DNA from: Lentisphaerota bacterium
GTDB lineage: Bacteria; Verrucomicrobiota; Lentisphaeria; Victivallales; Victivallaceae
DNA: 40,865 nt
Assembly: GCA_015061525.1 (NCBI GenBank)
Contig: SUWK01000018.1
Coordinates: 1-40,865, forward strand
Direction: 5' to 3'
Each line of letters starts with the position of its first letter. Position 1 is the first letter of the stretch. The notes beneath the pieces were generated by a model. It ran no database searches and was not told the DNA's origin. It was given only the letters and a program-made list of their open reading frames with translations. The translations under genes were made by a program, and so were the position numbers. Positions 24,378 through 34,100 of this stretch are shown piece after piece.

Positions 24378-27300
24378 TTTATCCTGATTATTCTGGTTTC
24401 CCCCGGAATAATATCAAAAGCCGGAGCATCAGTATTTACGGCAAGGACTTCACCTGTCACCGCATCAATAAATGTGCGTTTGCCGGGGAACTTCAGCACC
24501 TTTCTGCCGCCGTTTGCCGAATGGATACCCAAGAGTTCACTGCCGATGTAAACAATACAATCCGGATCATTATCCACATACAAGTGAACCCCCGCCGAGC
24601 GGGCAAGTTCGCGCCACAGATCCAGCGGCAGCAGAGCAACGGTGCTGTAAAAGCTCCGCCAGTTTTTGAATTTCTTATACGCCATTGGCTTATACATGGA
24701 ATTATTCAGAAATGACCCGAATTTTTCCGCATCCGGATCAACCGCCACTGCCGCCGTGTCAGCATTGCCGCAGTTGGCATGAAGGATCTTTTCCACTTTT
24801 TGGAAAAGTGTGCCGCCGTCAACAGCCGGATCAAAACGCATAACCATCTGCAGAGCCCCGCTCTCCGCCATTTTGATACCGGTCAAATCTGAAACATTTT
24901 CCACTGATTTGCTGCGCCCGTTGATATAGCCGCTGTTGTGCAGAAATACCAGCAGTTTACCATCACGTTTCAGGTCATTTATCGCCTGACGCTGCTCTGC
25001 TGTCGGAGCTAACGCATTCAAAAAAACATACATTTTGTATTCCGGAAATCCGGGCTTGCCGAGGTCACTCAAAAACCAGACATCGTAAGGTGCGCCCAGA
25101 AAACCGAATGCCGAATCCTGACGGGGTTTGAACCGCAACCTTTTGGCATAGGTGCAGTACGCGTAACTTTTTTCATCGGCAATAAGTGCGATTTCCGCCG
25201 GAACGACCGGAGAAACCGGATCAACAGCAGCGATATTCTGAATATTGCCTATCGTGCGCCAGAGAGCAGAGTTCTCAAACATGCCGCCGAAAATATCGTA
25301 CCAGTGCAGTCCCATGCCGTTCACCCGGCTTTTCATGAACATTTTACGCGCCTGCGAAGCAAATTCAAAGAGCGAACCGGTCTTCGCCCACTTGGCGGCT
25401 CCGGCGATGTATGTCCGGATATCCGCCTCATCTACAAAGAGTTTATTATGTTTGCGGTAACTTGCCGCCGGCACGATCAATTCATGGGGTCTGCCGACCG
25501 GACGTTCAATATAATCCACCGCCACAAGATAATCAAAATCCGGATTCCGCAAAATCCGCTCAATATCCAGTTCCGCCCACTGCAAAATACCGTAGATGGA
25601 GAAAAATTTGCCGTAATACGCCGCCACCAGACGGGTGCGGTCAGTGGCGGATTTGATCATCGCAGCATAATCGCAGATCAAATCCGCTACACATGAGGAA
25701 TACGCCAGATTGAAATCCACGATATCGGCATCTTTCACCGGGTCAAGTATCGGCTGGGTATCGTCACCCTGCCGTCTTTGCGGTGACGGGACAGCTATAT
25801 CGGCAAAATCTTTATATGAACTTTGCCATTGGTTATTCAGCTCTTCCACAGTGCCGTACTTTTTCCGGAGATACTCATGGAAATAATCGCGCATCGGCAC
25901 ACTGTAATCACCGACAAAAGTTCTGCCGTTGCCGGACCACTGCATAAATTGTCCGTCATCCCCGCCATCCATACCGATACCGGCAACACGGTTGAAATAC
26001 GGCTGCTGTTTCATATATTCGATGACCTTGCGGAAAAATGCGGTCGAATCTTTGCGGTATTTCTGCGAACCGTAAGAAATGTACGGTTTCACGCCTTTGT
26101 CGGAAATAAACCTCTCTCCGGGATTTTCTTTCAGATACCACGGCGGAGCATCGGTATTGAAATAAACGATCAGATAACTGTTCGGCGCATAAAACAGCGA
26201 TGACTGCAAATAAAGATCCAATTCGGCAGTATTTATTGAACCATCCGGCAGCCAGAGTCGGTTGAAATACAAGTTGGTTTCAACAAACCTCACCCCTGCC
26301 CGGTCAATGCCGCCGGTAAAGCGGTATCCGGTGGTGTCATTGCGGAAATTGATGGCACTGCGCTGCAAAAGAGCCGGGACAACCTTGCCGTTGATATGTA
26401 TCGCCGGAATACCGTTGACCTTTCTGACTTCCGCTTTGAGGGGAACTGCCGGAGTTTTGCCGGCGGAAATAGTCAACTGACCGACCTTTTCCGGAAAAAT
26501 CAGACTGCGGCTTTCCAGTTCAACAGAGTAAGTGTCATTGAACGCAGCTTCCGGTACAGTCAATCTGCCGGATAAGCCAAGCACCCCTTCCCGGCTGTCA
26601 AGAGCAAGCGGCATCCGGAAAAATTCCCGGTCACCTTTTATCAGTTTCAACCAGACTTTGATATTTCCATCAATTTTGCGGCAGGGGGCAGTCAGATTGA
26701 AATCGACGGTTTTTCCGGCAACGCCATGCCATTGGTACGGCAATCCGGCAAATTTGATTTCCGGTATCGGAGCAAAATTGGTATAACGGGTTTCCCCATA
26801 GGGCAGCTGCGGCGGACGGGTGTTGCTTACAGCCAAAGGCAGCTTGCCGTAATCAAAATCCATCACACCTTTATCCGGCATAGATACTTCCAGATACCGC
26901 CAGTCGGTTCCGCTGGCGATGTACCGGACCGAGCCGTCTTTCATCACCAAAGTCAATTCGCCCATAAAGGTGGCAGGTCCGAAAGGGATACGGGCATTGC
27001 CGCAGAATACATTTTTGCCGTTTTTCAGATACGGCAGCACATCTGCCACCGCTTTCGGAGTCGTCCAGCCGAAAGTACGCCCCAAATCGTGACCATTGAT
27101 ATAAGCTGTACCGTTGTTGGAGCCGATATATTGACACCCGGCCTTTGCCACTTGGGTCAAATCAAGCTCGAACTCCTTTATGTAATATATGGAACTGCCG
27201 TTTTTGCGGGCAGGAGTTCCCGGCGGATCATTCGGCAGCAGCCAGCTTGCCTGCCAGTAATTCGGTTCCAGCGGCGGCAAACCGGGATCACGGACGATAT

Positions 27301-28198
27301 TGCGGATCCGCCACGGCGGGAATTTGCCGTTCTCATCTTTCAAGGTAAATGACACATCATGGGAATCGGCATCCATGGCAAAAGCAATATCGAACATGCG
27401 CTTTTTGTCAAGCTCAAGCGGGAGCGTCCGGGTGAATGTTTTACCGTTTTCATCAGTGAACTTCAATTCCATTACCGCCTTTCTCACCGGCACAGTAATC
27501 TCACCGGTAAGTTTGTTTTTTTCAGTCAGAGGCAGAAAACTCCGGTCTACAAAGGCATCTTTACCGGTAAGCAATTTTTCCTGTGCCAGCATTTTCAACT
27601 CATTTTCCGGCAAAACCCGGTCAAAAACGGCGATTTTGCCGACGGCGACACGCTGCTGACCGCTGTTTTTTGCCCATGCCGGCTGATCGTTGATATGCCA
27701 TTGGCGCGCATTGCCGTCTTTGCCCCAGACAAAATTCATCCAGTGTGAACCGGCAAGACGGCCGTTGATCCACAATCTGCTCATAGTGGATTTACCGTTG
27801 CTCTGCCAGGTCAATGCCAGATGCACCCATTTGCCCGGAACGATTTGAGGCGACCTGACAACGATATTTCCCTGAAGTTTTTTCTGCACATCCAAACACC
27901 ACAATACCCGGAATGAGCCGTCTTTCTGCCGGTAAAACTCCATTGCCGGAAGGTCATTTTTCTGCCGGGAACCGATTTGAACCACACTGTAAACACCTTT
28001 ATCATCAGCATCCCACTTTTCCGGGCGCACCCACAATGAAAGCGTACCCGACGGAGCTGCCGGGGCGTTGACTGTGACAGCTTTGTACCATTGAGCATTT
28101 TCCACTGCTCCCGGGAGAATATTGTCACGTAGAACAGTTTGTGCCGCAATCAGACCGCAGCAGCACAGCAATATACCGATGAACAAAATACGTTTCAT
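24374..28198 (-). CDS. Secreted LamG/GH42-like glycosidase, one LamG domain
   Basis: 1274 residues, AAGGA 7 nt before the ATG. Signal peptide (MKRILFIGILLCCCGLIAA), one LamG-like sandwich (about 22-210), a galactose-binding-like domain with AYINGHDLGRT (about 365), a GH42-like barrel (about 600-1000) with KKYGTVEELNNQW (about 783), and a trimerisation-like domain (LAPTAEQRQAINDLKRDGKL). The usual GH42 Asn-Glu pair is not seen: the corresponding strand reads GMDGGDDGQFMQW; FVDEADIRT offers another Glu. It likely acts on a beta-linked polysaccharide outside the cytoplasm. Close paralogue, in inverted orientation, of the gene at 31184. Heads a seven-gene operon. Confidence 0.8.
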   Translation of the reverse strand: MKRILFIGILLCCCGLIAAQTVLRDNILPGAVENAQWYKAVTVNAPAAPSGTLSLWVRPEKWDADDKGVYSVVQIGSRQKNDLPAMEFYRQKDGSFRVLWCLDVQKKLQGNIVVRSPQIVPGKWVHLALTWQSNGKSTMSRLWINGRLAGSHWMNFVWGKDGNARQWHINDQPAWAKNSGQQRVAVGKIAVFDRVLPENELKMLAQEKLLTGKDAFVDRSFLPLTEKNKLTGEITVPVRKAVMELKFTDENGKTFTRTLPLELDKKRMFDIAFAMDADSHDVSFTLKDENGKFPPWRIRNIVRDPGLPPLEPNYWQASWLLPNDPPGTPARKNGSSIYYIKEFELDLTQVAKAGCQYIGSNNGTAYINGHDLGRTFGWTTPKAVADVLPYLKNGKNVFCGNARIPFGPATFMGELTLVMKDGSVRYIASGTDWRYLEVSMPDKGVMDFDYGKLPLAVSNTRPPQLPYGETRYTNFAPIPEIKFAGLPYQWHGVAGKTVDFNLTAPCRKIDGNIKVWLKLIKGDREFFRMPLALDSREGVLGLSGRLTVPEAAFNDTYSVELESRSLIFPEKVGQLTISAGKTPAVPLKAEVRKVNGIPAIHINGKVVPALLQRSAINFRNDTTGYRFTGGIDRAGVRFVETNLYFNRLWLPDGSINTAELDLYLQSSLFYAPNSYLIVYFNTDAPPWYLKENPGERFISDKGVKPYISYGSQKYRKDSTAFFRKVIEYMKQQPYFNRVAGIGMDGGDDGQFMQWSGNGRTFVGDYSVPMRDYFHEYLRKKYGTVEELNNQWQSSYKDFADIAVPSPQRRQGDDTQPILDPVKDADIVDFNLAYSSCVADLICDYAAMIKSATDRTRLVAAYYGKFFSIYGILQWAELDIERILRNPDFDYLVAVDYIERPVGRPHELIVPAASYRKHNKLFVDEADIRTYIAGAAKWAKTGSLFEFASQARKMFMKSRVNGMGLHWYDIFGGMFENSALWRTIGNIQNIAAVDPVSPVVPAEIALIADEKSYAYCTYAKRLRFKPRQDSAFGFLGAPYDVWFLSDLGKPGFPEYKMYVFLNALAPTAEQRQAINDLKRDGKLLVFLHNSGYINGRSKSVENVSDLTGIKMAESGALQMVMRFDPAVDGGTLFQKVEKILHANCGNADTAAVAVDPDAEKFGSFLNNSMYKPMAYKKFKNWRSFYSTVALLPLDLWRELARSAGVHLYVDNDPDCIVYIGSELLGIHSANGGRKVLKFPGKRTFIDAVTGEVLAVNTDAPAFDIIPGETRIIRIK

Positions 28199-28237
28199 AT
28201 TTCAGTCCTTTTCCATAATGACATACTGATATGTAAT

Positions 28238-28266
28238 AAAATACACTGATCTTTCACCTTTGTCAA
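28238..28266 (-). promoter_or_regulatory. Promoter of the GH42-like operon
   Basis: On the minus strand TTGACA (28266-28261), 17-nt spacer, TATTTT (28243-28238), about 40 nt before the start codon. Confidence 0.65.
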
Positions 28267-28316
28267 TGGATAATGAACAAATCACTACATTTTTTACATT
28301 TTTTTGATTTTTACTA

Positions 28317-28344
28317 TTGACTTTTGTTTTTTTATGTGTATACT
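28317..28344 (+). promoter_or_regulatory. Promoter of the pseudopilin/GH42-like operon
   Basis: TTGACT (28317-28322), 16-nt spacer, TATACT (28339-28344). A small palindrome GTATA-CTT-TATAC (28338-28350) overlaps the -10 and resembles the operator at 16542. Confidence 0.65.
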
Positions 28345-28400
28345 TTATACAAAGCGCATTTATTGCAGCAATCCCAACTAAATAAAAAAGGAGACAAAGA

Positions 28401-29204
28401 ATGTCTAATTTACTCTCACAGGTGAGAGTAAACCGCATGCGGTTTACTTTGATCGAACTTCTGGTCGTCATCGCCATCATCGCCATTCTGGCAGCGATAT
28501 TGCTTCCTGCTCTTAATTCCGCAAGAGAGCGCGGCAGAACCGCCAGCTGTATCAACAATCTCAAACAGCTCGGTCTGGCAAGCAGCAACTATTCAATGGA
28601 TTACACCACCTTTGTTCCGATGGGCGGATCATTCGGATTTGGTGATGCTGGAAACATGAAGTATGCTCCGGCATATCTCTATTTGAAACACGGTTATCTG
28701 CCCGGTAATGTATGGACTTGCGATTCTGTAACTGAAGTTACGAATCAGTTTCTGATTCCGAACACAGCCCCCAGTTCCACAAACTGGCTCTGGTGGTATC
28801 CGCATTACGGTTACAATGTGGTCGGTGTCGGTCACGACTGGAGCGGTCTTTACTCAACTGCGGGTACAACGACGAATTACAATGAACTTTCTCCGTTGAT
28901 CCCCGGTACGGAGAAATCAGCTTCATCGCTTATCCTGTTTGCAGACTCCGCACGTACCACCACGAACCCGAATTACGGAACAATGTTTGCGGTTGATGTA
29001 AGCCTTACCTCTCTTACCGGATCCCGCGGCTACATCCGTGACCGCCACAACAACAAATCTGCCAATATCGTCTTCGTTGACGGTCATGCAGAAAACGTGG
29101 TCGATCCCATCCGGTATCAGGAAACCGGCGGTAACCTCAACTCCACCAAGCACTTTGACACGCTTGGACACAAACACTATTGCCGCGGCGGAGCTGAAGG
29201 ATAA
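28401..29204 (+). CDS. Pseudopilin, DUF1559-type, with palindromic leader
   Basis: 267 residues, GGAG 7 nt before the ATG. A 14-residue leader ([14 protein letters not shown]) precedes F15 of [16 protein letters not shown], then [15 protein letters not shown] and a C-terminal [10 protein letters not shown]. The cleavage-site residue is Arg. Codons 4-16 consist of two overlapping palindromes, as in the pseudopilin at 14824. It is the first gene of a five-gene operon with a secreted propeller-like protein, an aldolase, the 1473-aa GH42-like protein and a DUF4434-like protein. Membrane/pseudopilus location is family knowledge; its partner role is inference. Confidence 0.87.
   Translation: MSNLLSQVRVNRMRFTLIELLVVIAIIAILAAILLPALNSARERGRTASCINNLKQLGLASSNYSMDYTTFVPMGGSFGFGDAGNMKYAPAYLYLKHGYLPGNVWTCDSVTEVTNQFLIPNTAPSSTNWLWWYPHYGYNVVGVGHDWSGLYSTAGTTTNYNELSPLIPGTEKSASSLILFADSARTTTNPNYGTMFAVDVSLTSLTGSRGYIRDRHNNKSANIVFVDGHAENVVDPIRYQETGGNLNSTKHFDTLGHKHYCRGGAEG
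28411..28448 (+). other. Two overlapping palindromes in pseudopilin leader codons
   Basis: TACTCTCAC-AG-GTGAGAGTA (28411-28430) overlaps by AGTA a perfect 22-nt palindrome (28427-28448, centre ACCGCATGCGGT) that ends in the FTL codons; a G-U and an A-U pair can extend it to 26 nt. Only one hairpin can form fully at a time. Same arrangement as at 15578-15619. Confidence 0.85.
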
Positions 29205-29227
29205 TAATCTGCTGAACAGTCAATAAA

Positions 29228-30397
29228 ATGAGTCGTATTCTCTTTGGGGTGATGTTGACCATGCTTTTGATGCAAAGCGCAGCCGGACATTTCGTCTCTG
29301 CTGATGAATTTCTGAAAAAGCGGATCGCGATCAGTGATACAAAGCGTTTCACCTCATCATCCAACCCGGTCAGTTGCTTCGATCCGGAAACTCAAACCAT
29401 CTACTCACCATACCACGCAGCTTTCTCGGGGTATGGTGAGCAAATGTCTGTTTTCGCTCTGGCGGAAACTCCGATACCGGCTGTTTCCGGAGCAAAAAAC
29501 CATGTTCTGCTGCAAAGCGGTGTACCCTTTCAAGGAAAAAAATACCGCAATCCGGTCGATGCCAGTGCCATTATATGGAAAAATCAGGTGCGGGTCTTTT
29601 TCCTTGCCAACTCCTCTGAATACTATTTTTTTGACTGGTCAAAAAGTGAACACAAAATAACAACTCCCATACAGCCGCTGCTGTGCAAATCCCCCGGAAG
29701 CGAAACTTTACCGCTGACTGCCGAAGCTGTAAAAAAATTTCTGGATGCCAACAACTGCACCGGTTACCGCCTGACACGCGATCCCCGGGAACACATCATT
29801 ATGACGTCCCGCCCGGCGCGGGTCGGAGATACCTTTTACGGCACGATCACCAGCGGCTGGTCACAACCGGTGCTATTCCGCTGCTCCGACGGAAAAACCA
29901 TTGAATTTCTCTCGGTCATCCCCGCAATAGCTCAATATGAGTGCGCCATTACGGTGCTGAATAATAAAGTTTATGCCCTGCTGCGCGGTACGACTGCCAA
30001 AGATAATTTCTTCGCTGCCGATATGAACGACTGGAAATTCCGCCCTTGCGGCAGACTTCCCGCCGCTGAAACCCGCGCCCAAATGCTTACACGGAACGGC
30101 AAAGTCCTGATCGCTTATTCACAAAACGGTATTCTCCCCAACAAGATCCGCAACGGCAGAAACAATATGATCATCCTGGAGGGTGAGGGAGAAGATCTTA
30201 AAAATTACAAAGAAATTTTCCGAGTAGTAGATGAGATCGGTTTTGTTTCATTTGATATCGTGGAATGCCATGAAGATTTGTATGTGATCTGGAGCAACAG
30301 TGAGCGTTTCCCCGATCAAAAAGTCAGTGTCAGCGGACAAATGGCTCTGCAAGGCAAAGATGTTCTTTTTTGTTCCAAACTTACCGCCGGAAAATGA
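29228..30397 (+). CDS. Secreted beta-propeller-like protein
   Basis: 389 residues with a signal peptide (SRILFGVMLTMLLMQSAAG). The rest shows evenly spaced beta hairpins (ASAIIWKNQVRVFFLANSS, VGDTFYGTITSGWSQPVLFR, CAITVLNNKVYALLRG, NFFAADMNDWKFRP, LYVIWSNSERF) like a sialidase-type propeller, but no clear Asp-box. Function unknown; glycan binding or cleavage is plausible from its neighbours. It starts 23 nt after the pseudopilin stop, without a strong Shine-Dalgarno sequence, and overlaps the aldolase start. An 11-bp inverted repeat lies inside the gene at 29404-29440. Confidence 0.7.
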   Translation: MSRILFGVMLTMLLMQSAAGHFVSADEFLKKRIAISDTKRFTSSSNPVSCFDPETQTIYSPYHAAFSGYGEQMSVFALAETPIPAVSGAKNHVLLQSGVPFQGKKYRNPVDASAIIWKNQVRVFFLANSSEYYFFDWSKSEHKITTPIQPLLCKSPGSETLPLTAEAVKKFLDANNCTGYRLTRDPREHIIMTSRPARVGDTFYGTITSGWSQPVLFRCSDGKTIEFLSVIPAIAQYECAITVLNNKVYALLRGTTAKDNFFAADMNDWKFRPCGRLPAAETRAQMLTRNGKVLIAYSQNGILPNKIRNGRNNMIILEGEGEDLKNYKEIFRVVDEIGFVSFDIVECHEDLYVIWSNSERFPDQKVSVSGQMALQGKDVLFCSKLTAGK

Positions 30398-31167
30398 GAG
30401 ATATGAAAAAAACTTTACATGACGGAAAAACGGCGTTTGGAATTTTTTCCGCGTTTGCAGACCCCGCTGCAGTTGAAATTGCCGCCGGATGCGGATGTGA
30501 TTTCCTGATTCTCGACGGTGAACACGGTCAGGCTGATGAACGGGCAATTTTCACTCAAATTGCCCGTCTGGAAAAATATGATACCGTAAAAATAGTCCGT
30601 ATCCCGGCTTTCCGGGCAGAATATATAAAAAGGATGCTTGATTTCGGAGCGGACGGTATTCTCTGCCCGATGATAGAAACCGCTGCACAAGCGGAGGAAT
30701 TTTCCAAATCTTTACGTTATCCGCCGTATGGCTCCAGAGGTATGACTGGAATTTTCAGGGCTTCAGATTACAATAACAATTTTGATGAATATTATTCACA
30801 TGCCGCTGAAAATGTATTCGCAGCAGTACAGATAGAAAGTGCCAAAGGCGTGGAAAATGTTGAGGAGATCGCCGCTGTTGACGGTATTGACATGCTCTTT
30901 ATCGGACACTCTGACCTCACGATCGATTACGGTTGTTACAAAGATTTTTCCAATCCGCAAATCATCGCCGCAGAAAAAAAGATCATCGCCGCCGCCCGGA
31001 ACAACAACAAATCTGTCGGCATGGTGCTGCGCGCCGGCATGGATATCAGAGAATACACCGGACGCGGAGTTGATTTTATTTGCCTTGGCACTGATATCGG
31101 CATTATGCAAAATGCATTGAAAGAAAAAATCAATTTTTCCAGTAACATATTAAAAAACAACCAATAA
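30394..31167 (+). CDS. HpcH/HpaI-family aldolase 2
   Basis: 257 residues from the ATG at 30394, overlapping the upstream stop as ATGA; the ATG at 30403 is an alternative. Same class II barrel as the gene at 20325: FLILDGEHGQAD (catalytic His region), RYPPYGSRG, metal ligands in VQIESAKGV and FIGHSDLTIDYG. It should cleave a 2-keto-3-deoxy acid or related compound to pyruvate and an aldehyde in the cytoplasm. Its place between secreted proteins shows that the operon couples outside degradation to inside catabolism of the same glycan. Confidence 0.87.
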   Translation: MRDMKKTLHDGKTAFGIFSAFADPAAVEIAAGCGCDFLILDGEHGQADERAIFTQIARLEKYDTVKIVRIPAFRAEYIKRMLDFGADGILCPMIETAAQAEEFSKSLRYPPYGSRGMTGIFRASDYNNNFDEYYSHAAENVFAAVQIESAKGVENVEEIAAVDGIDMLFIGHSDLTIDYGCYKDFSNPQIIAAEKKIIAAARNNNKSVGMVLRAGMDIREYTGRGVDFICLGTDIGIMQNALKEKINFSSNILKNNQ

Positions 31168-31183
31168 AAGAAAGGATGAAACA

Positions 31184-34100
31184 ATGAAAAAAAGTTTTCT
31201 ACTCATGACTATGCTGTTCACAGCAATGGTCTGCAGTGCCGCCACCGTCACGGTGCGGCAGAACGCCCTGCCCGGTGCAGCAGATGATCCCGGCATGTAT
31301 CAACCGGAAAAAATCACCTGTCCGGATGATCTCAAATCCGCCGGAACTCTCAACATCTGGGTAAAACCGGAGAAATGGGATGCCGCTGATAAGGGTGTTT
31401 ACTGCGTTGCCGATGCCGGAAACCGCAACGGAGTTCCCGGTTTTGAAATATACCGCAACAGCAACAACACTCTCAGAGTACTGCTTTTCAACGATGCAAG
31501 AAAAAATGCGATCGGCGATATCACAGTAAAAGGCGATGCCATCGTCCCCGGTCAGTGGAACATGTTGACTTTAGGCTGGAAAGATAACGGTAAAAGCACC
31601 ATTATCAATTTCTATATCAATGGCAAAAAAGCCGGTCAACGCTGGGTCAATTTTGTCTGGAATCCGGCGGCACAGGCAAAAGTATGGAATTTGAACAACT
31701 CCCCCGCATGGGCAAAACAGCGTACCAAATTCAAAGTCGCTCTTGGTAAATCGACAGTTTATTCCCGCGAATTGTCTGCCGATGAAATCGAAGTTCTTGC
31801 CAAAGAAAAATATTCCGCCGACAAAGCCGATGCCCCGCAAGACGGCACTGTAACCTTGCGTGACAACGTGCTTCCCGGAACCGGTATCAACGAAAAACTT
31901 TACGCTCCGTCAAAAATATATCCCGATGCCGATTTCGGCAACGCCGGAACTTTTTCCGTCTGGGTCTACACTGATAAATGGAACAATGCCGACAAAGGCA
32001 TTTACTACATCGTCAACGGCGGCACCCGGGGAAAAACTCCCGGATTTGAATTGCAGCGCAACCCGGACAACTCCCTCCGGCTGCTCTGGTTCCGCGATGT
32101 GGCAAAAAAGCAGATAAGCGACATCATATTCAAAAATGTTCCCTTCGCACCGGGCAAGTGGACCCATATCGCATTCACCTGGAAAACCAACAGCAAAACC
32201 GGCATGCTCAAACTCTACGTTGACGGTCACTACGCCGGTGAACGCTGGCTTAATTTTGCATGGAGCAAAGATGATGTTCCGAAACTCTGGCACATCAATA
32301 ACTCCCCGGACTGGGCAAAAAAACGCAGCAAATTCCGTCTGGCAACCGGCAAAACCGTGCTGATTCCCCGGGAATTGTCCCCGGAAGAGATCAGTATTCT
32401 TGCCAAAGAAAAATTTTTACAGGGAGCAAGAGCCTACAGTGAACGGAATTTCCTTCCATACACCACCGGAAACCGGATCACCGGACAACTGGCGGCTCCT
32501 GTAAAAAATGCAGTAATGCTGGTTGAGTTCGCAGATGAGCTTGACCGTATCACCGAAAAAGAAATACCGCTTGCTGTTGATGCAAACGGTATTTTTGATC
32601 TTGACCTGACAATGGATGATGATACCCATACCGTCATGTTCACACTCAAAGATAAAAACGGCAAACTCCCCCCTTGGCGCATCCGCAAAATCGTTCACGA
32701 TTCCGGTATGCCGCCGATCGAAAAAAACTACTGGCAGGCATACTGGCTGCGTACCGCCACCATCCGTACTCCGGAACAGGGCAGATTCATGGGCGGCACA
32801 TGGTACTTTGCCAAAGAGTTCGACCTTGACCTGTCACAAGTTGCCAAAGCCGGCTGTCAGTACATAGGCTCAAATAACGGTACAGCTTACATCAATGGTC
32901 ACGATTTGGGACGCACTTACGGCTGGACAACTCCGAAAGCTGTTGCTGATGTGCTGCCGTATCTGCGTAACGGCAAAAACGTTTTCGGCGGCGATGCCTA
33001 TATCCCCCACGACAGTTCCACCTGGATGGGTGAATTGACTCTGGTAATGAAAGACGGCTCCGTGCGTTACATCGCTTCCGATGCCACGTGGCGTTACTCT
33101 GATGTTAAAGTCGAGGGCTGGGGCAAACCCGAATTCGATCACTCAAAATGGAATTTTGCCCTGGCCTACATGCGCCCGCCCCAGCGGCCCTACGGCGAAA
33201 CCCGCTATACCAACTTTTCCCCGGTTCCCGCAGTTGCTCCGGAAGCGATCAATATTGCCGGAGTTGCCGGCAGCAGTGTAAATGTGAAATTCACCGCTCC
33301 GCTTGCAAAAAATGAACCGGATGCCAAAGTCTGGCTCAAACTTTTCCGCAATGGTTCTGAATTTTACCGGATGCCGCTGAATTTGAGCTGGGCAGACGGC
33401 AAATTGACCATGCAAGGCGATCTGGTGATCCCGTCAACCGCGATGAGTGCCGATTATGAATTAGCTCTGGAAAGCCGGGATATGACCTTCCCGGAAAAAG
33501 TCGGAACTTTGAAAATTTCCGGCAATCCGCAAGTTAAACCACTGACCGCTGAAGTAAAAAAAGTCAAAGGGACTCCGACTCTTTTTATCAACGGCAAAGC
33601 TGCCCCGCTGCTCCTGCAGCGCTGCGCGATCAACTTCCGCAACAGCACCATCACCTACCGTTATATGACCGGGTTTGACAAATCCGGAGTCAAACTGGCA
33701 GAAATCAATCTTAATTTCAGCCGTCTCTGGAAACCGGATAATACTCTGGATACCGAATATCTCGATCACTTTCTGCAGTCCGCGCTCTTTTACGCGCCCA
33801 ATAACAACCTGATTCTCTTCTTCCAGACAGATGCCCCCAAATGGTATGTCAAGAAGTATCCGGAAGAGGGCTTTGTTTCCAATGAAGGTCCCAAACCGTA
33901 CATCTCCTACGCTTCACAGAAATATCGTAAAGATTCCGCAGAATTTCTCGCAAAGATCCTTGAATACGTCAAGACCCGCCCCTACTATCACCAGATCGCC
34001 GGTTTCGGTCTGGATGGCGGCGATGACGGACAATTCATGCAGTGGGCGGGCCGCGGCATCCTCTATGTCGGCGACTATGGTCAGGCTATGAAAAATTATT

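Noticed and set aside
24788-24808. 8-bp inverted repeat CTTTTCCA/TGGAAAAG inside the GH42-like gene
   Set aside because: Low-complexity and absent from the paralogue; probably chance.
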